Below, in pieces: positions 49,402 through 60,418 of a DNA stretch of 64,000 bases. The notes under the pieces are model-generated. The model saw only the letters and a program-made list of their open reading frames with translations. It was not told where the DNA came from and did not search any database. The stretch spans positions 2,870,516 through 2,934,515 of the forward strand of contig OZ023190.1 in NCBI GenBank assembly GCA_963995505.1, read 5' to 3'. Within the stretch, counting starts at the first letter, position 1. The number at the start of each line of letters is the position of its first letter. Source of the stretch: Hypericum androsaemum (lineage: Eukaryota > Streptophyta > Magnoliopsida > Malpighiales > Hypericaceae). The position numbers and the translations under genes were made by a program.

Positions 49402-49537
49402 AGTATTTTTGTAAATGAGACTTGTCAAAATCAGTTCCAGTTGATTCGTTAAATTTTTTCGAGAGGCAAGCATCACAAACTCTAGTATCAGTAGAAATTG
49501 CATATTGCCTCATGTTAGCAGTATCAAAAATAGATAA
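49402..49537 (-). pseudogene. Interrupted coding-like relic, downstream half
   Basis: On the minus strand, past the copia insertion, the frame continues as IFDTANMRQYAISTDTRVCD followed by ACLSKKFNESTGTDFDKS. It joins in frame to the half at 55785-55950 once the element and one GATAA copy are removed. Family not recognised. Confidence 0.4.
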
Positions 49538-50273
49538 TGTTGTTCGTCGGAGTTGGTGTACTAGATTAGGATCTTCTTCAGTCGAGGCAAGTGTTGGACA
49601 CTTTCTCCGTAAGACGAGATTGCCCCGTATATTTCAGTGCGGTACGGGCTTCGGCAATCGTCCCCAAGATACAACGACTGTTTAGGGCGTTTCCAAGACC
49701 GTTGCACACGTATCTCGAAACTTTCGGTCGAACCCTTATTTACCCAGAATTTTCGGACTCTTTTCTAAGTGAAGAACGGGGGAAGAGAAGAAGTCAACAA
49801 ATGCTCGGAGAATGCTTTGTTGCTGGGATAAGGAAATGGCAAGGAGGGCACGCCTATTTATAGGCTGGAGGAGGCAGGGAGGCAGCCACCCCGAGGGGAC
49901 GCGTCCACTCGGCCAACAGGCTGTCTGGCTGCGCTCGTGGCCCGGTGGCTTTTGGACCCTTCCAGGCGCGCCAGGCTGCGCTCGCGCCCTTTCGCGACGG
50001 ATTTCGTAGCCCTTCGGCCTTCTGGAAGTCTCCCGGACTTTCCATCCCGTCGTGCCTCTTCGGCGGCCAACCTGAAGGCGCTTGCAGCTCCTCGTCGCTT
50101 CGGTAGCTGCGCAGCTGCCTCCGGGCCCGGGCAAAATACTTAAGGCTCCTCCAGCTCCTCGCGATGATGCGCACGTGCGAAGTGCCAAGTGCGCCACAAA
50201 GCGCCCATTGCGACCTGCGTCCAATGCACCATGTGCACACGCACGTGCGCGTGCGCGTGCGCGAGCGCGAGCG

Positions 50274-50318
<45 letters not shown>

Positions 50319-50536
50319 ATGGTGCTTCGCACCGTCCTCGCAGGCAGCTAGCGGTGGGTCAACCTTTTGGGTAGCCAATCAAGTTGAGAGGCAAGGAGAG
50401 GAATTCCTTATAAACAAGGAAATCCTCCTTGCTCTAATCAATGTGGTATTGCCCCATTCATTTCCCTTTTGGGCCTCCACTTTGGGCCTTTCCACTTTGG
50501 GCCAAATGCATTAAAAAATGCATTCAAAACCCGACA
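49538..50536 (-). repeat. 3' LTR of the copia element (999 bp)
   Basis: Minus-strand TGTCGGG...CGAACAACA. Contains a TATAAATA box (complement of 49855-49862). A GC-rich block holds seven tandem 'gtgctc' units (50275-50316) next to alternating CG/TG sequence. The 5' LTR has only two such units. Confidence 0.93.
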
Positions 50537-51079
50537 ATCCCCCACATGAATGATGTTTAATGCATGCAGACTCTAATCGAAAGTTCTGACGTGTTATTAT
50601 TGCATCGAGATAGGTAGCTTGCGACTTTGAACCTTCTCTAGTAATATGTTATCGGATTTACTCGCTGCTCGGTGAACGTGATATCTTGAACCGTCAGCTT
50701 TTGGTGTAAACCAAGACAATAACATTTACACAATAATAACCCTAGTATATTTGGGTTCTCACGTTGTGTCCGTTTTGGCCATGGACCGTATCTTGGATTC
50801 ATAAGTGTTTTTCCCATTTGAAGCGGCCTCACTTCACACTTACATAGGTGATCTCCTATCAGGAGTATCCTGCCATACTCCACCTTAATCAAGGTATAGG
50901 AATCATTAAAAGCGTAATGCTTATCCTTACCACACTTCTGCAGGTTAATACCTGGGCAGCTTCTGAGAATGAGATAGGTTCCAGGTGATTCACTGAACCC
51001 TCCATAACTTAGTTGTCTCGTTGAACCAAGTTTGTGGGATCTCCACTCATCATGGTTGAGTTACCGCTATGGACGTTCT

Positions 51080-54000
51080 TTAGTGTGTGGATTTTAATCC
51101 CATTCCCCTTACTGCGTTATACATTTGATCTCTATTGATTCCTTTTGTAAAAGGATCAGCTAAGTTGTCCTTGGACTTTACATAGTTAATGGTGATCACC
51201 CCACTAGAGATCAACTGTCTAACGGTATTGTGTCTCCGACGGATATGTGGAGACTTTCCGTTGTACAATGTACTTTGTGCTCTCCCGATTGCAGACATGC
51301 TATCACAATGTATCAATACGGGAGGCACCGGTTTACTCCAGCACGGAATATCCTCTAGGAAGTTTCTGAGCCATTCAGCTTCTTCCCCAGCTTTGTCTAG
51401 TGCTATAAACTCTGACTCCATGGTGGATCGAGCTATGCATGTTTGTTTAGAGGACTTCCAAGACACAGGTCCTCCTCCTATGGTGAATACGTATCCACTC
51501 GTGGATTTGGAGTCCTTAGTGTCTGATATCCAGTTTGCATCACTGTATCCTTCTAATACAGCTGGATATTTAGCATAATGTATGCCATGGCTTATGGTAT
51601 GTTTTAAATACCGTAAAACCCTTTCCAGAGCTAGCCAGTGATCCTTCCCTGGATTACTTGTGAATCTACTAAGTTTACTAACTGAGTACGCAATATCGGG
51701 ACGAGTGCAGTTTGTTAAATACATCAAGCTCCCGATAATTTGCGCATACTTCAGTTGCGATACTGGGTCCCCTCGATTCTTGGCTAAGTGTAGATTCAAA
51801 TCTACTGGAGTCTTAACCGGAGATTTGTCGAAAGCTTCAAACTTCTTGAGCACGCTTTCCACGTAGTGGGATTGTGTCAAGATAATTTCGTCAGCTTTCC
51901 TAGAAATTTTTATTCCTAGTATGACGTCTGCCAGACCCATATCTTTCATGTCAAAGTGGTTCTTTAACATGTTCTTAGTTTTCACAATAACCTCTTTATT
52001 GCTTCCCATAATTAGTAAGTCATCTACATAGAGACATACAATTACGTAAGCTTCAGGTGTGCCCTTAATGTAAACACATTTATCGCACTCATTGATCTTA
52101 AATCCATTTGACAACATTGTTCTGTCAAATTTCTCGTGCCACTGTTTCGGCGCTTGTTTTAGCCCGTATAGTGACTTGACTAGTCGACATACTTTATGCT
52201 CTTGACCGGGAGCCACAAACCCTTCAGGTTGCTCCATGTATATCTCCTCTTCCAGTTCTCCATTTAGGAAAGCTGTTTTTACATCCATTTGGTGGATCTC
52301 GAGGTTATAGAGTGCTGCAACAGCTATGAGTACTCTAATCGATGTGATTCTTGTGACCGGTGAATACGTGTCAAAGAAATCATATCCCTCCTTCTGCTTG
52401 AACCCCTTAGCTACCAATCGAGCTTTGTACTTATCGATTGATCCATCAGCTTTGTATTTCCTTTTTAGGATCCACCTGCATCCCAAAGGTTTGCAGCCCG
52501 GTGAGAGATCCACGATTTCCCACGTGTGGTTTTGCATAATAGATTCTATCTCACTATTGATAGCTTCCTTCCAGAGAGGAGCATCTGGACTGGACAATGC
52601 CTCTTGGATTGTCCTGGGTTCATCTTCTAACGCATAAGTTAGATAGTCCGGACCGAAAGATTTGGTCACCTTCGTCCGTTTACTACGTCTAGGTTCATCA
52701 TCTTTCTGAATTGACCCTTGCGTAGTCTCGTGAGCCCTTTTCTTCGGACTTGCTTCCTTTCTTTCCTTATTAGGAAAGCTATCTTCAAAAAATATTGCGT
52801 TCCTTGATTCTATGACCATTCCCGTGTTTATCTCAGGGTTTTTAGATTTATGCACCAAGAATCGATAAGCACTACTATTTTGCGCATATCCGATAAAGAT
52901 GCAATCAATGGTCTTGGGTCCTATTCGCACCTGCTTAGGCTTAGGTACTTCGACCTTTGCTAGGCACCCCCACACTTTAAGGTAACCGTAGGAAGGCTTC
53001 CTTCCTTTCCATAGTTCATATGGGGTTTTATCCCTTTTCTTGTGTGGCAATTTGTTTAGAATGTGGTTAGCTGAGAGCACAGCTTCCCCCCACATGTTCT
53101 GGGGTAAGCCCGAGCTAATCAACATAGCGTTCATCATCTCCTTAAGAGTTCGATTTTTGCGTTCAGCTACGCCATTCGATTGAGGTGAATATGGAGCAGT
53201 CGTCTGATGAATAATGCCATGTTCTTGACAGAGTTCCTCAAACGGAGCTACATATTCTCCTCCTCGATCACTTCAGATCATTTTGATTTTCACGTTGAGT
53301 TGATTTTCAACCTCATTCTTATATCTCTTAAAAGCATCAAGAGCTTCGTCTTTGCCCCTTAGGAGATATACGTAACAGTATCTCGTGCAATCATCGATAA
53401 ACGTTATGAAGAATTTCTTCCCGCTTTTAGTTTGCACGTGTTTCATATCGCAAGTATCCGTATGAATTAATTCTAAAGGCGTAGTACTTCTTTCCACTGA
53501 ATGGAAAGGTGCTTTGGTCATTTTAGCCTCCACACATACTTCACATTTATCGGATGGGTTGAACTCTAGATTCGGTAATAAATTTAAACTTACTAACTTT
53601 CTTAGCGAGTTTAGATTTACGTGTCCTAATCTACCATGCCATAAATTAGAACACTCGGCCAAGTAAGAAGAAGCATTAACTTTATTTTCACCGTTAAAGG
53701 TGCGATGTACAGTTATTACATTCATCTTAAATAGCCCCCTTTCTAGATAACCCTTTCCTATGAATTGACCCGCTTTGGTCAGTACAAACTTATCAGCCTC
53801 AAATACAAGCTTAAGACCGGCTTTGCTTAACAGTGAGCCGGAAACTAAGTTCTTGCGGATGTCCGAGACATGCAGCACATCCTTGAGGGTCAGCTCCTTT
53901 CCTGAGGTCAGCTTCAGGACCACCTTTCCCAGACCGACGATCTTGGATGTTGCGGAGTTTCCCATGAACAGCTTTCGGCTGGTGATCGGGATATAGTTCG

Positions 54001-54964
54001 AGAACATCTCCTTGTCCGAGCAGACGTGGCGAGTAGCTCCAGTGTCCACGAACCACTCTCTCGGATTGTCCACCAGGTTGGCTTCAAACACTATGGCTGA
54101 CAGATCCATCTGGGACAAGTCTTCAGCCAGGTTAGCCCTTCTTTGGTCATCCTTCTTCGGCTGGCGACAGTCCTTAGCCATGTGTCCGAGTTTCCCGCAG
54201 TTGTAGCAGTCGCCCTTGATCTTTTTCTTCTTGGGCTTTTGCTCCTTCTGCTTATCCTCAGACTTCTTCCTCTTCTTGCCACTTTTTCCCTCAGCGAGGT
54301 GCACGGTGGTCTCAGAGTTGGCCTTGCCTTGCTTGACTTCGGATTTTCGGTTGTCTTCCTCGATCCTTAGTCTCACTATCAGGTCTTCTAGTCCCATGTC
54401 CTTCCTCTTGTGCTTGAGGTAGCTCTTGAAATCCTTCCACAGCGGGGGGAGCTTCTCGATCATTGCAGCTACTTGGAAGGACTCGCTGAGTTGCATCCCT
54501 TCGGCTTGGATCTCATGAAGGATCAGCTGCAACTCTTGCACTTGGTCGATGACCTTCTTGGAGTCCACCATCTTGAAGTCGAGGAATCGTCCGATGATGA
54601 ATTTCTTCGTCCCGGCATCCTCAGTTTTGTACTTCTTCTCGAGTGAAGTCCACAGCTCTTTAGCGGTCTTAGCTTCCGCGTAGACATTGTAGAGCGTGTC
54701 GTCTAGTCCATTCAGGACGTAGTTCCGGCATAGGAAGTCGCTGTGACTCCATGCATCGAGGGAGTTGATCTTCTGTTGATCTGCCTCATTTTTCGCTACC
54801 TTCAGAGCCTCTTCCTTCAGGAATCGGACCAGGTTGAGCATCGTCAGGTAGAACAACATCTTCTGTTGCCACCTCTTGAATTCGGTACCGTTGAACTTGG
54901 CCGGCCTTTCGGCATGGACAGTTTCCGGGACCGCTGGCACTGGTGCTGAGCTTGTTGATGCCAT
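51080..54964 (-). pseudogene. Copia gag-pol polyprotein with one in-frame stop
   Basis: Reads on the minus strand from ATG at 54964 to a stop at 51080 (1294 codons). One TGA at 53275-53273 (codon 564) falls inside the integrase domain where Arg is expected, between KIKMI and SDRGGEY; a single CGA-to-TGA change would explain it. Domains in order: gag ([10 protein letters not shown] start), zinc knuckle [14 protein letters not shown], protease [12 protein letters not shown], pre-integrase HGRLGH...CEVC, integrase ([14 protein letters not shown], then [10 protein letters not shown]), reverse transcriptase with YVDD and the [19 protein letters not shown] block, and RNase H (YSDANW, STMESEF). No other stop or frameshift is seen, so decay is recent. 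Confidence 0.95.
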
Positions 54965-54992
54965 CTTCAAGTACACAATCTCGTCTTACGAT

Positions 54993-55779
54993 TGTTGTTC
55001 GTCGGAGTTGGTGTACTAGATTAGGATCTTCTTCAGTCGAGGCAAGTGTTGGACACTTTCTCCGTAAGACGAGATTGCCCCGTATATTTCAGTGCGGTAC
55101 GGGCTTCGGCAATCGTCCCCAAGATACAACGACTGTTTAGGGCATTTCCAAGACCGTTGCACACGTATCTCGAAACTTTTGGGCGAACCCTTATTTACCC
55201 AGAACTTTCGGACTCTTTTCTAAGTGAAGAACGGGGGAAGAGAAGAAGTCAACAAATGCTCGGAGAATGCTTTGTTGCTGGGATAAGGAAATGGCAAGGA
55301 GGGCACGCCTATTTATAGGCTGGAGGAGGCAGGGAGGCAGCCACCCCGAGGGGACGCGTCCGCTCGGCCAACAGGCTGTCTGGCTGCGCTCGTGGCCCTT
55401 CGGTGGCTTCTGGACCCTTCCAGGCGTGCCAGGCTGCGCTCGCGCCCTTTCGCGACGGAGCGCACGTGCCAAGTGCCAAGTGTGCCACAAAGCGCCCATT
55501 GCGACCTGCATCCAATGCGCCATGCACACACGCGCGTGCGCGAGCACGTGCTCGTGCTCGGACGGTGCTTCGCACCGTCCTTGCAGGCAGCTAGCAGTGG
55601 GTCAGCCTTTTGGGTAGCCAATCAAGTTGAGGGGCAAGGAGGAGAATTCCTTATAAACAAGGAAATCCTCCTTGCTCTAATCAATGTGGTATTGCCCCAT
55701 TCATTTCCCTTTTGGGCCTCCACTTTGGGCCTTTCCACTTTGGGCCAAATGCATTAAAAAATGCATTCAAAACCCAACA
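54993..55779 (-). repeat. 5' LTR of the copia element (787 bp)
   Basis: Minus-strand TGTTGGG...CGAACAACA. Compared with the 3' LTR it lacks the segment equivalent to about 49999-50170 and has two rather than seven 'gtgctc' units. The outer parts are nearly identical. TATA box at the complement of about 55309-55317. Confidence 0.93.
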
Positions 55780-55784
55780 GATAA

Positions 55785-55950
55785 CTCATTAAACAATTCA
55801 CATTCATCAAAATATTTTCCATCAAAACAATATTCAGCAAACTCACTTTTATCAACCTCATCCTCCTCTTCACCAGGGTATGAGTCATAAATTGGTTCAC
55901 CAAACAAGTCATCAGCAGATTCACCAAACTCTTCCCAAACTAAAGTATCT
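55785..55950 (-). pseudogene. Interrupted coding-like relic, upstream half
   Basis: Minus-strand frame starting after an acceptor-like TTGCAG near 55950. It reads DTLVWEEFGESADDLFGEPI, then an acidic stretch and DECELFNEL, up to the GATAA insertion site, and continues in frame at 49537. About 95 codons are open in total. The acidic spacer-like composition recalls retroelement gag-pol linkers, but I cannot assign a family. Confidence 0.4.
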
Positions 55951-55984
55951 GCAACTAATGTTATTCAAAATTAGGAGAGGCAAG

Positions 55985-57413
55985 CATCACAAACATGTTA
56001 TATTATGGGACAAGTGCTTTTGTTTAGTTTTATCTCATGTGCACCTTTCCACGAAATATTGGGGATTTCCATAGCACCAGAAGTTTTGTATAACATTATG
56101 CATGCATTTCATTTTTCCGAATTCACATAGTATCCAAACATCGAGTGCGCAAAAAAATTTAATTTCAAGTCGGACATGTCACAAATGATAACAGAGTTCT
56201 CGTGACCTTTGATTAACTTGTACATACCGTTGTGGATTAATCTAATCTAATTGCTTGATTATTTTTGCAGGAATATTAAAGGTAATACCAGATTCATAAA
56301 GTTGGATTTACTAGTCATTAATTGTATACCCTTAACATAAAAAAAAACTTCATATCATTTCCTTGCAAACGTGGCAACTCCTTACTCTTTATGAATCTTT
56401 GCTTGCTGTAGGGAGAAAAATAAAATCGAAGGTGCAGCTTTTGTGAATCATTGCACTTCCACTATTGGTGGGGGAGAAAATTAAATTCGAGTAGTGTGTG
56501 TGGTGGATGAGCCTTTTTCCTTTCTGAAGGAACCAACTTCAAAGCAAGCTTTGTCTTTGAGTATGCCAAAGGTTAAGCAATATATGAGGTTTTTATAGTA
56601 CAAATTGATAGTAAATGAGATGATATGAGGGAAAAAAATTAAAGGGTTTTCTTTGTGAGGAAAATTAGGGCTACTGAAAGAGCATAAGGTCATTAAAGAA
56701 ATTCTCAATGATCACCTTGTTTTTCTCCTAAGTGTTAACTCAAATTATATTTGGGTAATTAGTTAGTATTTAGATTAACTAATGAGAGAGTTGTTCTTGA
56801 TTAACTAATAGTTTTCGAGTTTGAAAACTTGAAAACTGAGAAATATTAAATATTTGTTGAGAGAATTTTATCACATTTCAAAAGTCCTACTGAACAAAAA
56901 TATTCCAGTAAATACAAAACTCAAATTTAAATCAGACAATTTGTATGTTCGGATACACTCATTACGGTTTAAAAAATTGTCAATTTATGGTATCCGAAGA
57001 CAAATATCTCAAAATTGTTCATGCTTTCAGTCACACACAAGAAAATTAAGATAACCAGAATTAAATGAAGTGTCAATCTCTAATATGTCAAATTAAACCT
57101 TTTAAAAGGGAGAAAACCTTGTCCAATTTGGCCAGCAATATAATACAAAGTGGAAAGCGTAATTTGTTTCTTTCCTGAGCCAACTGATTGCGTCGTTGGA
57201 CACACGCGTTTGGGTTGCGCGTGGAGGACGAGTTGTTCTAAAAGCGAAGCTTGCGAAAAGGTGGTAGCAGTTATAAAGGTGGGAAATGAGAAAAGAAAGA
57301 GGAGAAAAGGTGAACTTGAAAAAATGCGTAAAAGGAAAGGAAATAAGAAGGGCATGCGTCGCCAAAAGGGGAACGGTGATGGTGATGATGATGGTGGATT
57401 TTTTGGTGAAATT
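55985..57413. other. AT-rich intergenic region
   Basis: No supported gene. A short lysine/arginine-rich frame at 57150-57467 runs into the hAT element at 57422 and shows no known domain. Confidence 0.45.
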
Positions 57414-59312
57414 GTTGAGAATAGGGATGGATCCAGAAAGTTTATACTATGGGGACAAAGTGTTTAGGACAAATTATCCTCACGTCCCTGAACTTTGGTC
57501 ACCCTCCCCTTAGGGTCCCTGAATTTTGGAAAAAGATTATTTCGTCCCTAAGTTTTGATGATAATAGACTATCGGGTCCTGGAGCCGGAATATTCCATAT
57601 TCTCCGGCGAACCTCCACTTGAAATGACTAAAATGCCCTTCCACTTAAAAAAATAAAAAATTCTTTTCTTTCCCCCTTCTTCCTCCTCCCACTTCATCTT
57701 TAACCTCTTAAACACACCAAGAACACCAACCAAGAACAAATTACTAAACCCGAAAATTAACATCCAGAAGTCAACCAAAATTCAACAAAAAATAAATTAC
57801 AAAAGTATATTTTCCTCTTCCGCTACCACCGCACCTCGTCCCCAAAAAAAATCCAGACAAAAGCGCACAAAACCCATATCCCCAACTCCACAAACAAGAA
57901 AAATGGTGGACCCAGCTGAACCCACTTCTCTAATGACTTCCGCGGCCACCGTTCCGATTCTTCTTTGTTGCCCTTTCCTCGACCGGACCCAGCCGAACCC
58001 ACTTCGCATCCCTTCTCGAAGGAGGCCTCCCACCGCTTGAAGCACTTGCTGGAGAGGGCCGAGGGTTTGGCCCATACCATCATGGACGACCGCCGACATC
58101 CTCCCTGGCTTCCACCCACGGTGTCCACCTCCCTGGCATCCTCCCCGGCTTTCACCCAAGGTGTCCACCTCCCCGGCGTCCTCCCCTACGGAGAGCAGAA
58201 TCCCTTGCAAAACTGACTTGAGCGCCCTCACCGTTCCTACCTCCCCGGCGCCTTCACCCCCCTCTTCACCAACGTCGCCATCTCTGATGGCGACCTCACG
58301 CCACCCTCGTCCACCGTGCTGACCTCTCCTGCCCGCCCCGCTCATCTCCAGAGGGTTTTCGAGGAAACCCTAGATAGTGATGCTCTTGGTCCTTGTCAGG
58401 TCGTCCTCGTGGTATAGGTTTCCGAGAAAATGGTGCCGTGTTGTGGTCGCCGTCGTGGTATAGGTTTGCTCGGGCTTCGATTCCTTCAAATCCCATCTTC
58501 GATTCCTTCATTTCTAGTTGTTGCCAATTTATGTTGAACATAGAACTTGACTAATTAATTGGATATTATAGACAGTTGTTGTTCTTTAGTTTTTGGAGTT
58601 CTTTTTAGAATTTCTTTCATTTTTGGGTTAAAGTTGTGGTTTTATGTATGGTGTTCTTGAGTTTAATTTTGATTGTTGGTTGACTTTTTGGGTTTGGTTA
58701 TTTTGAGTTTGGTGTTTTTGAGTTCTTTTTTTGAATTCTTGATATTCAAGAGATTGAAGGATAAATAATTTTTATTTTATTTTAGTGGGAGGGTATTTTG
58801 GTCATTTCAGGTGGGGGTTCGCCGGAGAATATGGAATATTCCGGCTCCAGGGACCCGATAGTCTATTATCATCAAAACTTAGGGACGGGATAATCTTTTT
58901 CCAAAATTCAGGGACCCTAGGGGGAGGGTGACCAAAGTTCAGAGACGTGAGGGTAATTTGCCAAAGTGTTTATGTAGTTTATGAAATTGACAAAAAAATA
59001 TTCACGATATTAGAATATAATCTTACGTCAAGTAATTATAATATATCATAATTGTTACCATTTTTTTTCATGTTCTGAAATCTCTCTATGATCTTCTCTG
59101 TATCAATACTGTTAAAAATCTCATTCTTGATATATGTTACAAGACAGTCAATTTTACCCTTAGGCAATTTTGTCTTTTTTTCAATTGTGGGGGCAAATTA
59201 GTTAATATCATTGGGGCAAACTTTTTTTTATTAAATATATACCCGTAATTTTTTTTTGTGTGGGGGCAATTGCCCCTACATCTTCTAAACTACATCCGTC
59301 CCTGGCTGAGAA
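57414..59312. mobile_element. hAT-type MITE containing a nested Mutator-type MITE
   Basis: The flanks GTTGAGAA (57414-57421) and GCTGAGAA (59305-59312) match at 7 of 8 positions. Element ends are TAGGGATGGATCCAG and, inverted from the right, CAGGGACGGATGTAG. The right end carries the 'gggggcaattgcccc' section also seen in the hAT MITE at 21818, so they may be related. Without the nested element it would be about 390 bp. Confidence 0.8.
57457..58972. mobile_element. Mutator-type MITE nested in the hAT MITE
   Basis: A 10-bp duplication AAAGTGTTTA (57457-57466 and 58963-58972) flanks 57467-58962 (1496 bp) with long inverted arms starting GGACAAATTATCCTCACGTC and, inverted from the right, GGCAAATTACCCTCACGTC. 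The GC-rich centre (about 57900-58450) holds open frames on both strands, up to 182 codons on minus, with a local duplication near 58110-58180. It may be captured host sequence, but I do not recognise it. Confidence 0.9.
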
Positions 59313-60418
59313 TCGAATAACAACGAAATAACGAAAACGAAAGACACGAAATTCGTCTAATTGGCTACGGCTGGGGCTGCCAACCCTTGCTTTTCCACTA
59401 ATAATAGTATCGAAATGAGTTAGCATCTTGAAGCAGTGAGTCCTAAGGTTCAATAATTATTAGCATCTTCCCGACAAATACAAGTAGCTTCTAGCCAGGC
59501 ATGGACCTGATAGGCCGAGGGTAATAAATGTGCCTTAATGAAAACCATCTGAGCTTCAAGAATCAAGTCATACAAAAATTAAACATTTTAAGAATGTCTC
59601 AAACTTTACAAATAAAAAAATATTATTATTTCGTACTATTCAAATAAATATAATAGAATTCGAACAATAACAACTTAGAAAAATACTGAAATTTGTGACG
59701 TAGGGGGAGAGGTTTGATTATGCCACTCGTTTACCTTTAATCCGTAATCAACAGTATGTTGTGATTAGGATAATGATATCATGCGGGCTGCCCATTTATG
59801 CTATGTTCCAGAGAGAGAGAGGAGAGGGATGCTCGAGTATTTTTTATACCGATTGATATCTGGATATTTATTAATTTGATTAATCGTAATTTGAATAAGA
59901 TATGATTTTAGAATTTGAATAAAATTATTTCAACAAATATTTAACATTATAGTATTACGAGTGATTTAAACTCAACACAAGCTAATCCAACAACGTGTCA
60001 AGTATGGAAAAGCTATCATGCTCGGGGGATTGCCTTTTCACTAGCAGCAAAGTTGCGTGTGAAAAGCATAAAATTGGTTGAAAGGCCAAACACAAACATA
60101 AGGCTAGAAAGAGACTGTTTTACAAAAAGGTGATCAGTTTTTCGTCCCCTTGACCACCGCTCTCACTTCTGGTCGCGTGGTCAACGCCTTCTCCAGGTTC
60201 AACCCATCTAGACTTCCTATGCAGCTGCCGGCTTCGGAGTTCGGAGTTCGGAGTTCGCTGGTCAAATAATATAAGTTATTTCATGGTAGTTAAATAATTT
60301 TAAAAAAAATTGAGGCATAAAAAAGATTTAATAAGATCTGTAATATATTTTTAAAATATACTGAATCATTGTGACCAACTGACCGCGCTAAATGTTTTGA
60401 TAAAAAAAATCAGTTGCT
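59313..60418. other. AT-rich intergenic region
   Basis: No supported gene. A three-fold 'cggagtt' repeat near 60233-60255 is the only notable local structure. Confidence 0.45.

Larger units (their letters stand above)
49533..55784 (-). mobile_element. Full-length Ty1-copia LTR retrotransposon
   Basis: A perfect 5-bp duplication GATAA (49533-49537 and 55780-55784) flanks 49538-55779 (6242 bp), oriented on the minus strand. The 5' LTR is 54993-55779 (787 bp) and the 3' LTR 49538-50536 (999 bp). The internal region encodes gag-protease-integrase-RT-RNase H in copia order. A purine tract GTGGGGGAT precedes the 3' LTR. The expected initiator-tRNA-Met primer-binding sequence is not visible next to the 5' LTR. 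One stop codon interrupts the polyprotein. The length difference of the LTRs is mainly one deletion of about 190-200 bp in the 5' LTR plus repeat-number change. Confidence 0.96.

Noticed and set aside
49736..50378. Several Ala/Arg- or Ser/Thr-rich frames up to 198 codons
   Set aside because: Artefacts of the GC-rich LTR and its hexanucleotide repeat.
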